A DNA stretch of 64,000 nucleotides, taken from contig CM037783.1 of NCBI GenBank assembly GCA_021229015.1, forward strand, positions 60,487,746-60,551,745. The letters are read 5' to 3'. Source of the DNA: Solen grandis (taxonomy: Eukaryota; Mollusca; Bivalvia; Adapedonta; Solenidae). Below are positions 37,873 to 52,032 of this stretch, piece by piece (positions within the stretch are counted from its first letter, which is position 1; the number at the start of each line of letters is the position of its first letter). Below the pieces are notes generated by a model. The model worked only from the letters and a program-made list of their open reading frames with translations. It did no database searches and had not been told where the DNA came from. The translations under genes and the position numbers were made by a program.

Positions 37873-40800
37873 CTATTGCCACAATTCTGCCGGAAATGAA
37901 CTCACTTCACCAATGTCTGTCACAGTATTTCCATTCTGGCTGTAACTTAGTTTAAGTCGCATTCTTATTGGTTGCTGAAATAGAACATTTTAATATGTAG
38001 ATGGATGTATGAATGGTTTTATATTAGTATAGCATAATCTTGTATACACAACTCCGTAGTTTAATAAATGTGTACAGTCAAACCTGTCTAAAGCAGTCAG
38101 TCAAGGAAACAAGATAAAGTGACCTCTTAACGGGTCATTAAATGAAGGTTAAACATACAAAAAAATACTAGTATGGTATATTAACACTGACTGCAGGTTG
38201 ACAGATTAATACAGGTGGCCACTAGTAAAGGTAAAATATTAGCAATCCATTAATTTTCTTTATGTTACCAGTTTCAATCTAATGTAACTATTGTTTCAAT
38301 AACGTCTCTTTTTGAGTTATTTCATTATTTTCAACAATACAACTGTAACACATTTTTGAGGTAAATAAAAGAATAATCAGACTTGATTTACCTTCTGTGG
38401 ATTGTTGATTTTGACCACTTGTGTGACAGTGCCCCCGTTCAAAGGAGGTAACACATTACCTGAAGGTGATTGTAACTGGAGCTGGAATGACTGCAAATAG
38501 ACAAGAAGAAACTATTAAATAAATTCACTAGTACCATTTTTGAAGAATTTGCAAATGACATTCCTAAAAATGCTGCAGCTCTCCCTACAGAATACATCCC
38601 AGCAACTTAATGATAGGATAACTGTGCCGGACAAATGTCAAGTAGGGACTTCCTTCTCATACTGTGTAAATCATATGTGTTCCTTTTTCTTACAGGAGAA
38701 GTGATTTGTTAAGATCATGAAATGCTGTTTATCAAGCAATAAATCAGCAATCCATACTACAACAACAATAAAAACAACAAATGTTTCCATTTTAAGGTGG
38801 TAGTCTTTAAAATGGAAATCTCATTTCAAAGACATTTTTACCAATGCTTTTGTTGTAAATACATAAACATGAAATATTATCAGAATGTTGGCAACTAATT
38901 TTTGGACAATGCATAAAGATGTACTGATGAAATGTCACAATACCTTTGGAACTGCAGCTTGGAAAACAAATTCTGTCATCTGTGTAGGAGATGTATTGGA
39001 TGCCTTAACATTGATTATGCTAACTGCTGGTGAGTTATTATCCTTCTCACAGCGGAACTCTATCAACAAACCATTCTTGTTAAATGCAACTATGGGAGCT
39101 AAGCCTGAAATGGAAAGGAAACAAATTTTCACATTATTTACTGTCAAATTTATGGCCACAAGTGTTTAACATGCAGAACAGATCGCAAGGACCATAAGAA
39201 TGACTGATGATAAAAAATATGTTAACATATTGGTCAAGATTGAGATGGATTCTTGTCTCCAAGCACTGATGTATTTGGCAAATATCATGCTATATTAGTT
39301 TGAGGTAACAATCCACAGTATAAAATCTCTGACCTGTTACTTTCATATTAATAACTAGATACTGTTTCAATAGGTTTAGAAAATTTTATTCTCTGAATTA
39401 CAATATAAAGACTGGGTAATATATGGGAAAAGAGGTAAGTGGCCAAAACATACCTGCTGAGCTACCATTCATGAGATTTGTGGGTACTGAGGATCCAATC
39501 AGACCGTCTATCAAGTTATCCTGGGCAGGGGCTGCAATGGAAATCAGATGGTTCACATATCATATGGCAATAACTGTCATTCTACATATTTTTCGTGTAA
39601 TGTAAAACTTGGGAAAATGGTTAAAACAAATATGAAGTATGTAATGTTACTGGTATACATGAAACAATTTTACTCAGTTTAAACTTATTTATTTTACGTC
39701 GATTGGGAAACAAGTTCTTACAACTTATACTAATCCCTCTCGACGGTTCCTGGGTTGGACCAGTACTTTTTGCCTGGGAAGGTTGTGAAGAATTCTTGCC
39801 TCCAATGGGGTTCAAACCCACAATCTTCGTTATCCGTTAACAGATACGTTACCACTGGACCACGGTGCCCCTCATGGTATCATAAAACATGATGTCTGTT
39901 GAATTCTATATTTCATTGTAACCAAAGCTTTGATAAATGACAGAAAATGGTTATTTCTGACTGCACCTGGGCTATTTGATATTGCAGCCACATCATCGAG
40001 GATGCCTAACAAATCTACAGGTTCTGCTTTGACAGGTTGCACAGGGACCTGGGTCGGAATCACAGGGGACGAGCCCATATCCAGCAGGTCCAGAATGTTC
40101 TGACTGTGACCCTGAAATCATGATACAATAAATACATATAACCCTAAGTAACAGAGTAATCAATTAAAATGTTTATTAATGACTAACTTAACCAAATCAT
40201 ACAAATAGTTTGAAACTTATCAATATGTTACACGACTCTAGCTAACTAAAGAAAACATTAAAGAAATGTATTATCTATGATTAATAGCACTTCTGTGTCA
40301 GTGTTTTCATTTACATATATCTATAAAGCCATTGTTTGTGCAGTGAGAATTTCTTTACATGGTAAATATACCAAGAGGTTCAAAGGAAGTATGTGTCAGA
40401 TTTTAAGAAATAATAAGATCATAACTAAAATGACATTCTGATAAACAATGAATTAGCACCTTGCAGTCTAAACATTTGTGTCGTATAAGTATACCAGGAA
40501 AGAAGACTAATTTTGATGCAAAGCCATGCATGTTTTTGAAGCACGACTTAAAAAAAGCCAAGCCATTTCAAAATATTTTAATAACATGTGCAAGTATTAT
40601 TTATAATAGCGATCTAAATATTTCTACAAGACAATGATACATGCCATTTTGCCAAATATATCCTCAGCTGTAGGCCATTTGGTTCAGATTAATCTTAAGT
40701 TTAGTCTAAAAGGTTCATGCCTTCGTCCTAATTTCCATAAATGTATTTTTCTAATTATTAATATTATTTATTCCTTTTTTCTATATTACTATTGGAAGAG

Positions 40801-43800
40801 TAAGGGTCTGCAAGATGCATGAAATTTCTGGACAGTAAGCTACTAAGCGATGTTAATGTCAATATAAACAAGAGGGCCATGATGGCCCTGAATCGCTCAC
40901 CTGATTATAAATGAGCAACATATGTTGGATTTTTCATATTGACCTAATTTTTGACATAACATGACCCACTTTCGAGCTTGACCAAGATTTATGGAAACAG
41001 ACATTCCGACCAAGATTCATAAAGATTGGGCCAAAAGTGTGGCCTCTAGAGTGTTAACAAGGTTTTTCTTAGATTTGACCTCATGACCTACTTTTTGACC
41101 CCACATGACCCAAATTCAAACTTGTCCAAGATTTTATGGAAACAAACATTCTGACCAAGTTTCATAAAGATTGGGAATGTTTTTCTAAGATTTGACCTCA
41201 TGACTACTTTTTGACCCCACATGACCCAAATTCAAACTTTCCAGATTTTATGGAACAAACATTCTGACCAGTTTCATAAAGATTGGGCCAAAAATGTGGC
41301 CTCTAGAGTGTTAACAAGGTTTTTCTAAGATTTGACCTCATGACCTACTTTTTGACCCCACATGACCCAAATTCAAACTTGTCTAAGATTTTATGGAGGC
41401 AAACATTCTGACCAGGTTTCATAAAGATTGGGCCAAAAATGTGGCCTCTAGAGTGTTAACAAGGTTTTTCTTAGATTTGACCTCATGATCTACTTTTTGA
41501 CCCCACATGACCCTCCTGACCTAATGGTCCGATATCAGCCAAAATCAAACTTGGTTGAGATTTTTTGGTTATAAACAATGTCATTAAGTTTGAATGCAAT
41601 TGCTAAAGAAATGAAGATGCTAGAGTGCAAACAATGTGAAATCTGGCTTTTTTGAATTTTAAAAGGGGCATAACTCCTGACCTAATGGTATGATATCAGC
41701 CATAATCGAACTTGGCCGAGATTTTATGGTTATAAACACTGTTATCAAGTTTGAAGATAATTGCTCACGAAATGAAGATGCTAGAGTGCAAACAATGTGA
41801 AATCTGGCTTTTTTGAATTTTAAAAGGGGCATAACTCCTGACCTAATGTTCCGATATCAGCCATAATCGAACTTGGCCGAGATTTTATGGTTATAAACAT
41901 TGTTTTAAAGTTTGAAGATAATTGCTCATAAAATGAAGATGCTAGAGTGCAAACGAACAAATTGTGGACGACGGACGGACGGACGGACGACGGACATTCA
42001 TCGATCCTAAAAGCTCATCCTGAGCACACGTGCTCAGGTGAGCTAAAAATCATCATCAACAACAACAACAAGGACACTGATAACCAAATAAATCAGCACA
42101 GATAAGTATTTTAAATACAAGTCCCGGATTTTACTATCTTCAAGATAGTTATTACTTCCCTTGATAAGTAAAGTAAAGTAGCATGACAATATGTATAAAT
42201 TAATAAATATATATATACATAGCTTTAAAACATATGCTTCAATGTTCATTTAAATTTACACATTTCAGACATTTTATCACAATCAATTTTTATACTGGGA
42301 CCACATACTGGGCCTGGGGCCGTCAATCAGATACAACCAAATGAATAATATTTCTGTTTTTACACTTTTTACAGTGTACTGTAATATGTATCATTAAAGT
42401 TAGGTTTCAATGATTTTTCAAGTTTACGATATGTAATTAAAATTCTGAATATTTTATTGCCATTTAACATATTACAAATCCTTTTTTCTGAGCTTTAATG
42501 AATCGGGCTGCTTGTAAGGTCTGTTTACCAAGTTTTAAAACCTGTGGCCTAGGAGTTTAGGGAGAAGTTATCAGATATCCATTTAATGTGTCAAATTGTT
42601 TTTAATAAAGATAGAATACATGTGTATTTTGAATCTTATTGTTTTTTCACATCAGTTAATACAAGTAATTGATTCATAAAGTTTTATTTCAAATATATTA
42701 CATAGTTTTATGTTACAATAATAAGAGGTTGCTCCCTTTTTCTATTATGCGGCTCCATAGCCAAATTTAAAATCTTTTCTATACTGAGGCTGCGTTTCCA
42801 TGTGGCCTCAATAACCCCAAATCTTGGCCCTTATTAACAACAAAGGTAAATTTTTCACTTTTAATAGAATATCTGCAATGACTTTCCCACTAATTTTTAA
42901 ACTTTATGTTAAGTACTTTTCATTAACACTAAACTTTTCTTTTCTTTTTAACCAAATATTTTATGAGTTTTTTTTTAATATAATCCCTTGTTTCCAAAAA
43001 CAAGATGGCAGCAGCACCGCGACCTACCTCCGGCTGTGTGTTGGTCTGGGATTTAGTGTTATCGACATTGTTCTTTTCAACTGTGTTTGTGTCTATCAAG
43101 TCATCCCCATTCTCATCCCCCAAGTCAGACTTGGCACGATTCACCTCTATCAGTGGCATTTGTTCTAACAAACCTGACCTGTAACACACCAGACACAATG
43201 GTTATCATTACTATCATAAATAATGTGCTGTCACCAATAAGTGGTCAACTATAATGACCAACCAAAGCTATTAATAAGGTGATGAATACCCTTGTTATAC
43301 CAGGGATCACTTTTAGAAACAGAAGGTACACTAAATTAAAGCAAATTCAACATGGAAAAGAGTCCTGGATCTACCCTTAAATGCTAAGCACCAAGCAAGG
43401 AGCTATACTTTTATCATGTTTTACTACCCTGCTATGCTGCAGTTGGGGACCCAACCCATGACCTCCTGATTCCAGGGCAGACACTTTAACCACTTCGCCA
43501 CCGGTACCAGTACTACCGTAAGGAATCAGCCCTGGTTTAAAAGTTGTTACAATCAAGGTTATCTTTCTGTCTTAATAACTAAATAAGATAAATAACTGTA
43601 ATTGTTAACAAAAGTCATACCAAACCTGCAGTGAAACAGAATTCAATTTTTTTAGTGAAAACACAAACCTGACCACAACCTGCTATGACTGGTTGATATG
43701 AACCTCACCTCATGTTGTCATATTTCCTAAACAGAGTGGTGTACTCGACAGCCCGCTGCTGAAGTTCAGTCTGTGTACTGCTGCTATAGCGGGACAGGAT

Positions 43801-46800
43801 GTCCAGGATGGAGCTGCAATACAAATATATACTCTTTATCTAATATCCATTATTCAAAATAATTGATAAACAAGAGTTGTTGGAACAATACATATGCCCC
43901 AATACGCTCCCCCCACTTCCATCATAGTCACAGTGACCTTGACCTCTGACAAATGACCCCAAAATCAGCAGAGGTCATCTACAAGTCATGACCTATGAAG
44001 TTTTATGAATGTGGGCCCAAGCATTCTCCAGTTACTGATCAGAAACGATTTTCACATTCAAGGTCACTGTGACCTTGACCTTTGACCAAATACCCCAAAA
44101 TCAGTAGAGGTCATCTACAAGTCATGACCTATGAAGTTTGAGAAATGTGGGTCCAAGTGTTCTGAAGTTATTGATCGGAAACGAAGTGGTCTACAGACGG
44201 ACCAACATACATCCGACCAACCGATATTTGCAAAACAATATGCCACCTCTTCTTCGAATGGGGGGACATGACAAAGCAATGTATGGAGGATAAGGAACTT
44301 ACTCTCTAGCCACTGTAAATCTGGTGCTGAGTTTCATCAGAGCAGTGATGCAGTACTCCTTTGTCACCACTGTAGAATTGTTGTTCTCCAGTCCCTTCCT
44401 CAACACAGACACAACCTCATCTTCTGAAACCTGTCATAAAAATAGGAGATATAACCATGGAGAGTTTTCCTTGGATTACTTTCCATGAAACTTTAAGGAA
44501 GATTTAAGCATTGCCTTTACCAAACACCTAAAACAAAAGATATTCGACTTAAATAAGTCTATGAAGAAAATCTCCTTTATTTTGGCTGTGAACACAAAAG
44601 TGCCATCATTTTGATTTTTGGAAAAAAAATTACTGTTAGAGTCTTTTTTGAAAACTCAATTAAAATGCTGGTAGTTGTTTACCAAAAGATACAGAATACC
44701 CAATTCACAATTGTAAAAACCTCAATTAAATGAACAAAAACTCAATTCATACAGAAGTCATAGGGTAAATTACCAATTTCATGTAAAGGTTATCTGTAGC
44801 TCTTGTTATTTGCAGTCCGATTTTAGTGCAGCAAGCTTTCCCAAACTCAGGAATGATGTCAGTATGAAGTGACAGTAAATAACACACATACCTAAGCTCA
44901 TTTAAAGGCCCAGTATGTTTTAGGGTTGAATAATTCCTAATGTTAACCTGCACCTCCAATATTTCGCACACAGAGAATATATAATATCTCACCAAACTGC
45001 AATTCATGGTTTTAGGTCTTTGTCTTTACCCAAGGCTGTGGAATTTTTTATTTCAGAATTCTTCATTCAAACAAAATCATGTTTTTTTTTTTTTTTTAAT
45101 AGCAAGGCCAACAACTGTTCTCCAACATGGATATATTTATTAATCAACATTTGTGATGTCTATTAAAAGATAATTTAAGCCAATTTTAATCAATTTCTAC
45201 ACATTGGTTACAGAGATGTCTGTTAAAGCAAATAGTTGACACTGCACAACAACATACCCAGGGTGTTGAGCACATGCGCTGGTAAGCTAAAAATCTGATT
45301 TTCATACTTCTGTAGTCACTAAAAAGGTGCATAATAATGAATTTTAGAAACAAGAGGGCCAAGATGGCCCTGTGTCGCTCACCTGAGTAAGATGGCTGTG
45401 TTAGGCATAATGACAAAAAATCTGGCATCTAAAGTGTTTTTCCAACATTTGATTAAGTGACCTACATTTTGATCCTACCTGAATTTGCACTCAACTGGGA
45501 ATTCATGCAGTCATCATTCATATCATTTTAATGAAGACTGGGACAAAAATGTAGGCCTCTAGAGTGTTCACAAGATTTTTCTAAAGTTTGCCATGGTGAC
45601 CTACTTTTTGACCCTATGTTGCCCAGTTTTGAATTCATCTGAGATTTGATGTAAACAAACATTCTGACCAAGTTACATTAAGGTTTGTCTAAAACTGTGG
45701 TCTCTAAACGTTCAAGTTTTTCTAGATTTGACCTGTGACCTAGTTTTTACCCCAAACTCATCCAAGATATCATGTAGACAAACACCCTGACCAACTTTCA
45801 TGAAGATTAGGCCAAAACTGTGGCCTCTAGAGTGTTCACAAGGTTTTCTAAATTTGACTGGTGACCTAGTTTTTGACCCCACTGACCCAATTAATCATCG
45901 GATACATGTAGACAAACATCCTGACCAAGTTTCATGAAGATTGGGCCAAAACTGTGGCCTCTAGAGTGTTCACAAGGTTTTTCTAAGATTTGACCTGGTG
46001 ACCTAGTTTTTGACCCAACATGACCCAATTTCAAACTCATCCTAGATATCATGTAGACAAACATCCTGACCAAGTTTCATGAAGATTGGGCTAAAACTGT
46101 GGCCTCTAGAGTGTTCACAAGCAATTGTTGACGACGGACGACACACGACGCACAAAAGGCGATCACAAAAGCTCACCCGAGCACTAGTGCTCAGGTGAGC
46201 TAAAAAAAAGCTGCTGAGTAAAATAAATTTTTTTTTCAACCGATGAAAATATCCCAAACAATACAGTATGTTTAAGCTTTGTATAAGCTATAGATTTATA
46301 GACTATACAGCATACACTGGAAACCAGAGTATGGATAAGACATAATCCTCCTGTTAAAAATCCCTTGCTATTATGGACAGCATATCTGGTATTATCAGAG
46401 AGACAGTTACCCCTTTCCCCAGCACTTTTACCAATGTCATTTGATATGTACCTGTCCTCCATCATCGTCCTCCCCTGGTGGCAGGAGCAGCTGCTCCCCG
46501 TACTCGCCAACGCACCACGCTGCCACTTGAGTGAGGGGCTGCTGGGAATTGTCCTCCCGCATGGCTACCAGCAGCTGCCGCACACTGTAGCTGTGCAACT
46601 GGCTTGTGCCCGCAACCAACTGGATCATGATTGACACAATGTCATTGTTCACGTAGTTACCAGCCTGAAATAAAAACAGTGTTTAAATGAGATTTAATTC
46701 AACATATAAAGATTTGGTAGGCGGCCATTATTCAATTCATTCAACATATTGAGTTAGTAAGTACTAGGCAATTAGCTTGGAAGAGACATTCCCTTCTAAT

Positions 46801-49800
46801 TACTGTATAACTCTTATTCAAAGTGGAATTCTGTAAGGTGTACTTTTATATTTCAACTTAAAAAGCACCGAAACCCAGCTTATCTCATAAATAGTTTCAT
46901 TGTGATACATAAAAATGATCACTTACTGTTCTTAATACTTTCAATACTGTGTCCACATGCCATCTCTTGTTAGGAGCATACCTGGAAGTTATAAATTTCA
47001 TATTTGTAAATAAGTTGTATTAGCAGACCTCAAATATTGTAAATTTGAATTTGATATGAACCTATAAATTCCGAAGAAAGCAATGTTTACCAAACCACAG
47101 ACAAAATTTAACTTTGCAGTTTCTCTTATCTTTACACAAAACATTTGTGATTATCTAAGGACAGATCAGGGAAAGGTGAATTCCTTAAATAAAAATACCA
47201 GGAAATTACTCCTAAGACTCTCAAACTTGTTGTTTATATTATCTCTATATATAACAAGAGCACCACATGAGCATGCCATTAAGTTTGTTGGGGTTTTTTG
47301 TTGTTGTTTTTTAAAGGGGGAGATAATGGACCTAAGACTTAAGGCCTTTGATGAGAATGTAGCTCTTGTGATAATGAACAAGTATATGAAGTTTGATGAC
47401 AGACGGTTTAATAATTATGGCCAAGGTTGAAATATTTTACCACGACAACACCATTGGCAAACAACAAAGACAATAATAACACAACACTAATAAATATACA
47501 ACACTTATCAAATGCTGCTTCAACGAAAAAAGTCAAGACAAAAGCAGACATTTGTAATGGACCTTAAACTTTAGCAATCCAAAAAGAGGAACTTATATAA
47601 ACTTCAGTCATTTTATCTGGCACACAAGAGTGTCCTTTGATACACATGTGTCACCTGCTGAAGTGTGATGGAAAAAGTGTGACAGACAGACTGACAGACA
47701 GACAGATGACGGAAAAGTGATCCCTATGTGTTACCTCTGCTAACAGTAGGTGACACAAAAAGGACTAAACAGAATATAATGCATATTGTCTACAAGGCAG
47801 CTGGACATGAACACTAAATTAGCTCAGCACTCACTTATCGGCAGCCATCACAATGTTAGAGCAGCAGTCTGGCTTGAACTCAGGGTCACAGTTCTCCAGG
47901 AACAATAGCAGCTCCTTCATCATGCCTCGGATATTATTGGTGTTGATCAGAGCAAATGACAGCTCCATCGCTCGCCTGGAACACAAACATGTGACTGATA
48001 TTCTGCCATTTTTTATCCTGTGGTTTTAATGAAGAAACATGAGAAGAAGGTGATTAATATACAGTATTTAAAAGAAAGTGTAGTGTTACTGAACTAAGCT
48101 ATTTCTATATAGTATACAGAATTCCACACCCAACTCGTTTGATGGATTTTTTTTTCCAAAATGAGGATAAAAACTCTGGAATGATAAAAACTGTGATATG
48201 AAAGTAACAGTTCTACAATCTGCTGTTATCCTCATGAGGGACAAACCTTTAATAATGGAAACCGTTTACTATTATTGAATGTAGTGTTAAGAAGGAAGAT
48301 CCTCAACCTCTATTTTTGTAAAGACAATGTTCTTTGCAATTTTTCAAAGAAAATGTTATCAAAAAGATATCATTCTGATCCAATGCAAGAGAAACTAATG
48401 AATATCCTAGACAGACTGATAATGTAGAAGGCTTACTTTCTGATGGAGACGTCAGTGTCCTTAAGACAGTCCACAATGGTTGTTCTATGTCTCTGGACAG
48501 CATTGTAGTCCGCAGTCACCACTCGCAACAATGTATTTAGAGCTACATATCTGAAATACAACAGACAGAACCACTGTTATAAGATGATAATCTCTCAAAG
48601 GTTTTTACCTAATGCACTTATAAATCCAGTTATGTTCCCTAACAATGTTTTACCTCTGGATATTTAGCAATACACTTAGCTCTTTGAAACAATTTGAACT
48701 TTTTTTTAAACCTACTTACAAACAATGGCTATCAATCATTCTCACACCAAAATAACAGAAATGCATAAATATATCATAAATATTTGTTCACTGTCATATT
48801 TTGATCCACTTAAAATACAATTAAGCTCATCTGTACTTACCTTATATTTTTGTCATTATTTAACAGGAATCTTCCTAATATATTAACTGCTAAAACCTGA
48901 AAAAGAATTTTACAAAATAAAGTTATTAAGTATCATTAATTCAAACTATCTTTTAATGACATTTGTTCACAGTAATTATTATGACTTCATTAGAAAATAT
49001 ATTACAATCAAATAAACAGACTTATACACATCTGAATTGACAACCCTATACTATAGTAGTATCTTACCAGCAGCTGTTTGTAGTTACCTACCTTGGCCTA
49101 AGTATTGTGTAAATACACATTGTGCCCATGTTTGGAAAAAATCAATTTACATTTGTCAGAGTTAGAAAGCGGAAAACCTAAGTAAACGACATCAGCCTGG
49201 CAGCCTGCCGCAGGTAAATCCATAATTCATCCCATCAGTTGATAGGCGTATAAAAAACTAGAGCTGTCAGGGAGACTGCACACTTGACTATTCTCAGTGC
49301 TTTATAGTATAAAAAAAAACATGCTGAATCTTTTAAGGGCCATGTATCTGTCAAAATACATGATAGTGTCTGCTCTTTTCTACTCATTGTACTAATCATG
49401 CTAAACAAGTATACAAGTATCAAAGCAATAACATGACTTTGAAAAAAATTATGGGTGTATTTTTAGATGGAATGCTGCAGCTGAACTTGGCCTGGGTGAA
49501 CTATGAAGAGATCTCCCTGCAAGTTTTCTCCCTTAGTAAATGCATTGGTGTGAACGCTTAATCTTGATAGTTATTAGGGCTGACACCATGATTATCCGGC
49601 TAATTTACATGGTTATTATATATTTTACACTCCCTCAAGACCTCCAAATTTTCAAATTCATGATTCACTACAGCAGAGAAATGACATATTTTGGTAAGAA
49701 GTGTCAGCTTTAAATTTAAGCCACTATGCCAGCATTTATTTAACATACTAATAACTAATAAAATTCACCCCATTACACAATAATGACCCCTAAGACATGT

Positions 49801-51483
49801 ATAATGTTTAAAGTGAATACCTTTGGTGAATTTGCACGCAAAACTTCTAAGGTCACAAAGGTGAATAATTCCATTAAAATCCATGCTGGAGTTATGGGTC
49901 TTGGTAAGTAATGTACAATTATGACCCTGACGACAAGTGTAAAATCTAAATTGGTTGCGGAGATTAATTTGCACACATAACCTAAACCAGGAATTTCTTA
50001 GTTCACAAAGGGGAATAATTCAGTAAGAATTCATGCTAAAGTTATGGGTCTTTGCCAATGGCCTACAATTATGACCCTGAAGACATTTATGAAGTTTCAA
50101 GTGAATACCTTTGTTGGTTGTGGAGAATGAATTTGCATGCATAATCTTAACCAGGAATTTCTAAGTTCACAATGTGGAATAATTCAATAAAAATCCATGC
50201 TAGAGTTACGGGTCTTGGTCAGTGAGCTACAATTATGACCCCCAAATACATTTGTAAAGTTTAAAGTGAATACCTTAAGTGGGTGAGGAGATACAAGAAG
50301 ATAGAAGAACAAAAAACCTTAGCCTTGAGTGTCGCCGAGTCCAGGGTGACTAGAATAGTTTATACTATTCTTCAAATAGTCAAGCTAAAAAAGAAAACAA
50401 AATCTATTAAATTGTGACCAGGCTTACCCTAAGTCCAGCTTCTGATTTGATGCCCATGATGGTTAGGACTATTTCATACAGGATTGCATGGCCCACATTC
50501 TTACTGGTGTCTGTGTTGGTAGCCACCTGTAACATAGTTCGACAAACCATAGATTGCTGCCTTCAGAGCACGCATACACATAGACTATTTTACAAAATCT
50601 TCAAACTCTACTTTATAATATTTTAATTATCTTCATGTTACCTTTATGTTCTCATTTTATTTATTTATGAGCAGAACTATCATTTAACATATTCATGAAA
50701 ATGCCGTAAAATTCATTTATGGAAATTCTGTAAAGTTCCTTGACAACAAATCTTAACTTGTGACAATCTTTAAATTCAACACTTCCATCACTCACAGATC
50801 CATGTTTATAGTCTCTGTCCATGTTTAAGAAAAGAAAGACTGTCAATATGCATTTAGTTAAAACTATAGGTTAATCTTATTGAACCATATCACAGACCTA
50901 CCTGTGCTAGAATATCATTCATTGTTTCACTGGCTTCAGCATCATTTTTACCCAGAATCCTCAGTAATCTAAGTATCTTCACCTGCAATTAAATATGAAC
51001 ATACATTTGATTCAAGCAACAATGAATGCACTACTAAACCAAAAAGACAAAATAAACACATGAAATCAGAATGTATAGAAGAATAATATATATCTATGCA
51101 TTTCAATAACATTTTCTATTGATTTCAGTTTTATAGTTTGCTCAACAATTAAGCTGTCAAAACATGATACTATATGCATTTATCAAAATATTTTCTCCTG
51201 ATATTTTTGATGTTACACAAGTATGAGTCCTGTATTGTTGAAGTATAGCACACTTCATGCCATTTTACTTGACAATCAACATTCTGACCTTTAACAAATG
51301 AGAAATAAAGTAGCTCATTTTAAAGGTCTTCCATCTAAATGATCAAAGCCATTAAGTTGTGTTTTAATGTTTTATTCACCAACATACCTGGAGGAAAGGG
51401 TCACTAACGCCAGACACATCATGTTCCGGGGAGTAACCGGCCATGATCAGATTCTTGAGGATCCGGACCAGCTGTGGTACCAC
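37873..51483 (-). CDS. AP1G1: AP-1 complex subunit gamma (gamma-adaptin), N-terminus missing
   Basis: Sixteen exons: 51388-51483, 50902-50982, 50428-50526, 48841-48896, 48437-48550, 47835-47975, 46927-46981, 46452-46664, 44303-44430, 43709-43813, 43028-43178, 39967-40111, 39454-39531, 38944-39104, 38392-38490, 37873-37974. They join in phase to 607 codons plus TAG, without frameshifts. The trunk matches gamma-adaptin closely: [93 protein letters not shown] hinge with clathrin-box-like ILDLLDMG and VDLLGILDD follows, then the ear domain ([32 protein letters not shown]) ending LWQ. AP-1 sorts cargo into clathrin vesicles between trans-Golgi and endosomes. The first ~215 residues of the family are absent from the window; the 100-N gap is 450 bases upstream of the first exon found. 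Confidence 0.96.
39690..39872 (-). mobile_element. tRNA-derived SINE
   Basis: The minus-strand head GGGGCACCGTGGTCCAGTGG (box A) with GGGTTTGAACCCC (box B) is clearly tRNA-like. It is followed by a tail through 39690 (ttgcctgggaaggttgtgaa inverse). Lies in the AP1G1 intron between the exons at 39967 and 39454. Confidence 0.65.
40867..42046 (+). mobile_element. 'GAGGGCC' family element, copy 2 (longest)
   Basis: Starts caagagggccatgatggccc and tcgctcacctg; ends gtgctcaggtgagct after acggacggacggacgacg. The interior has about four direct ~130-bp units (tttgacctcatgacctac, ttttatggaaacaaacattc) followed by about three ~165-bp units (gaagatgctagagtgcaaac). No open reading frame of note. Located in an AP1G1 intron. 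Confidence 0.85.
43365..43525 (-). mobile_element. tRNA-derived SINE
   Basis: Minus-strand GGTGGCGAAGTGGTTAAAGT plus GTCTGCCCTGGAATCAGGAG resembles a tRNA-Ser-type head (box A, long middle). The box B region (GGGTTGGGTCCCC) is degenerate. In the AP1G1 intron between the exons at 43709 and 43178. Confidence 0.5.
43869..44272 (+). mobile_element. Element with 'acaagag...tatgcc' start and 'tatgccacctcttcttcg' end
   Basis: Two diverged ~150-bp units, each with a gtcactgtgaccttgacct-type block (as cagtgaccttgacctctg in the first) and aggtcatctacaagtcatga, bounded by tatgccccaatacgctcccc and its rough inverse gaatggggggacatg. Non-coding, in an AP1G1 intron. Confidence 0.6.
45349..46205 (+). mobile_element. 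'GAGGGCC' family element, copy 3
   Basis: Starts aacaagagggccaagatggc with ctgtgtcgctcacctgag, ends actagtgctcaggtgagct. Contains about five diverged units with gtggcctctagagtgttcac and tgacctagtttttgaccc. In an AP1G1 intron. Confidence 0.85.
47620..47762. mobile_element. Short element with inverted 'TGTCACCTGCTG' ends
   Basis: gtgtcacctgctgaagtgtg near the left and acagtaggtgacac at the right are inverted copies. Between them lies a gacagacagactgacagaca stretch. AP1G1 intron. Confidence 0.6.
49745..50400. repeat. Three to four ~160-bp direct units
   Basis: The units share acaattatgaccctgaagac, aagtttaaagtgaataccttt and catgctagagttatgggtct with substitutions. Ends with an ttcaaatagtcaagcta stretch. 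Sits in the AP1G1 intron between the exons at 50428 and 48896. Confidence 0.7.
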
Positions 51484-51932
51484 CTGCAGTGGAGGGGACA
51501 AGATGTTTATGGTAAGTTGATCTGACAAAGTGTTCGAAACATGAAATAATCCTGATTAGAAAATGTTAGAATAACTAAAACAAACTGCAGCTTTGAAATT
51601 AATTTTAAATTTAGTTTAGTATAGGAACTGTTCCTCTATTCAGCAATATAATACCTTGGTTGGAAGCCATTTTCGGTTGTAAATCAAATTCCTTGCAATT
51701 CCAAATATTACTGCTTGAAGATGTATTTTGGTAGAATCATTTACAATAAAATCTAAGATATATCTGAATAAATTTAATTCAAAGCATAGAATATCTCTTT
51801 AATAAAGATATCTAGAAATTACTTTAGTACATCAAACAGCTGAATACTGATACTTTTTTCTGAAACATACCTTTTCTTTTAATACGATTTTTGAAAAAAG
51901 AGACCAGAGTGATTGCAATTAATTTTAATAAA

Positions 51933-52032
51933 NNNNNNNNNNNNNNNNNNNNNNNNNNNNNNNNNNNNNNNNNNNNNNNNNNNNNNNNNNNNNNNNNNNN
52001 NNNNNNNNNNNNNNNNNNNNNNNNNNNNNNNN
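51933..52032. other. Assembly gap (100 N) upstream of AP1G1
   Basis: Exactly 100 N, a placeholder of unknown true size. It lies on the 5' side of the first AP1G1 exon found, and no upstream AP1G1 exon is visible on either side of it. Confidence 0.99.

Noticed and set aside
39690..39872. Functional tRNA gene
   Set aside because: Box A and box B are present on the minus strand but the sequence continues into a repeat tail and does not form a clean cloverleaf; SINE is more likely. The same applies to 15895, 43365 and 60001.
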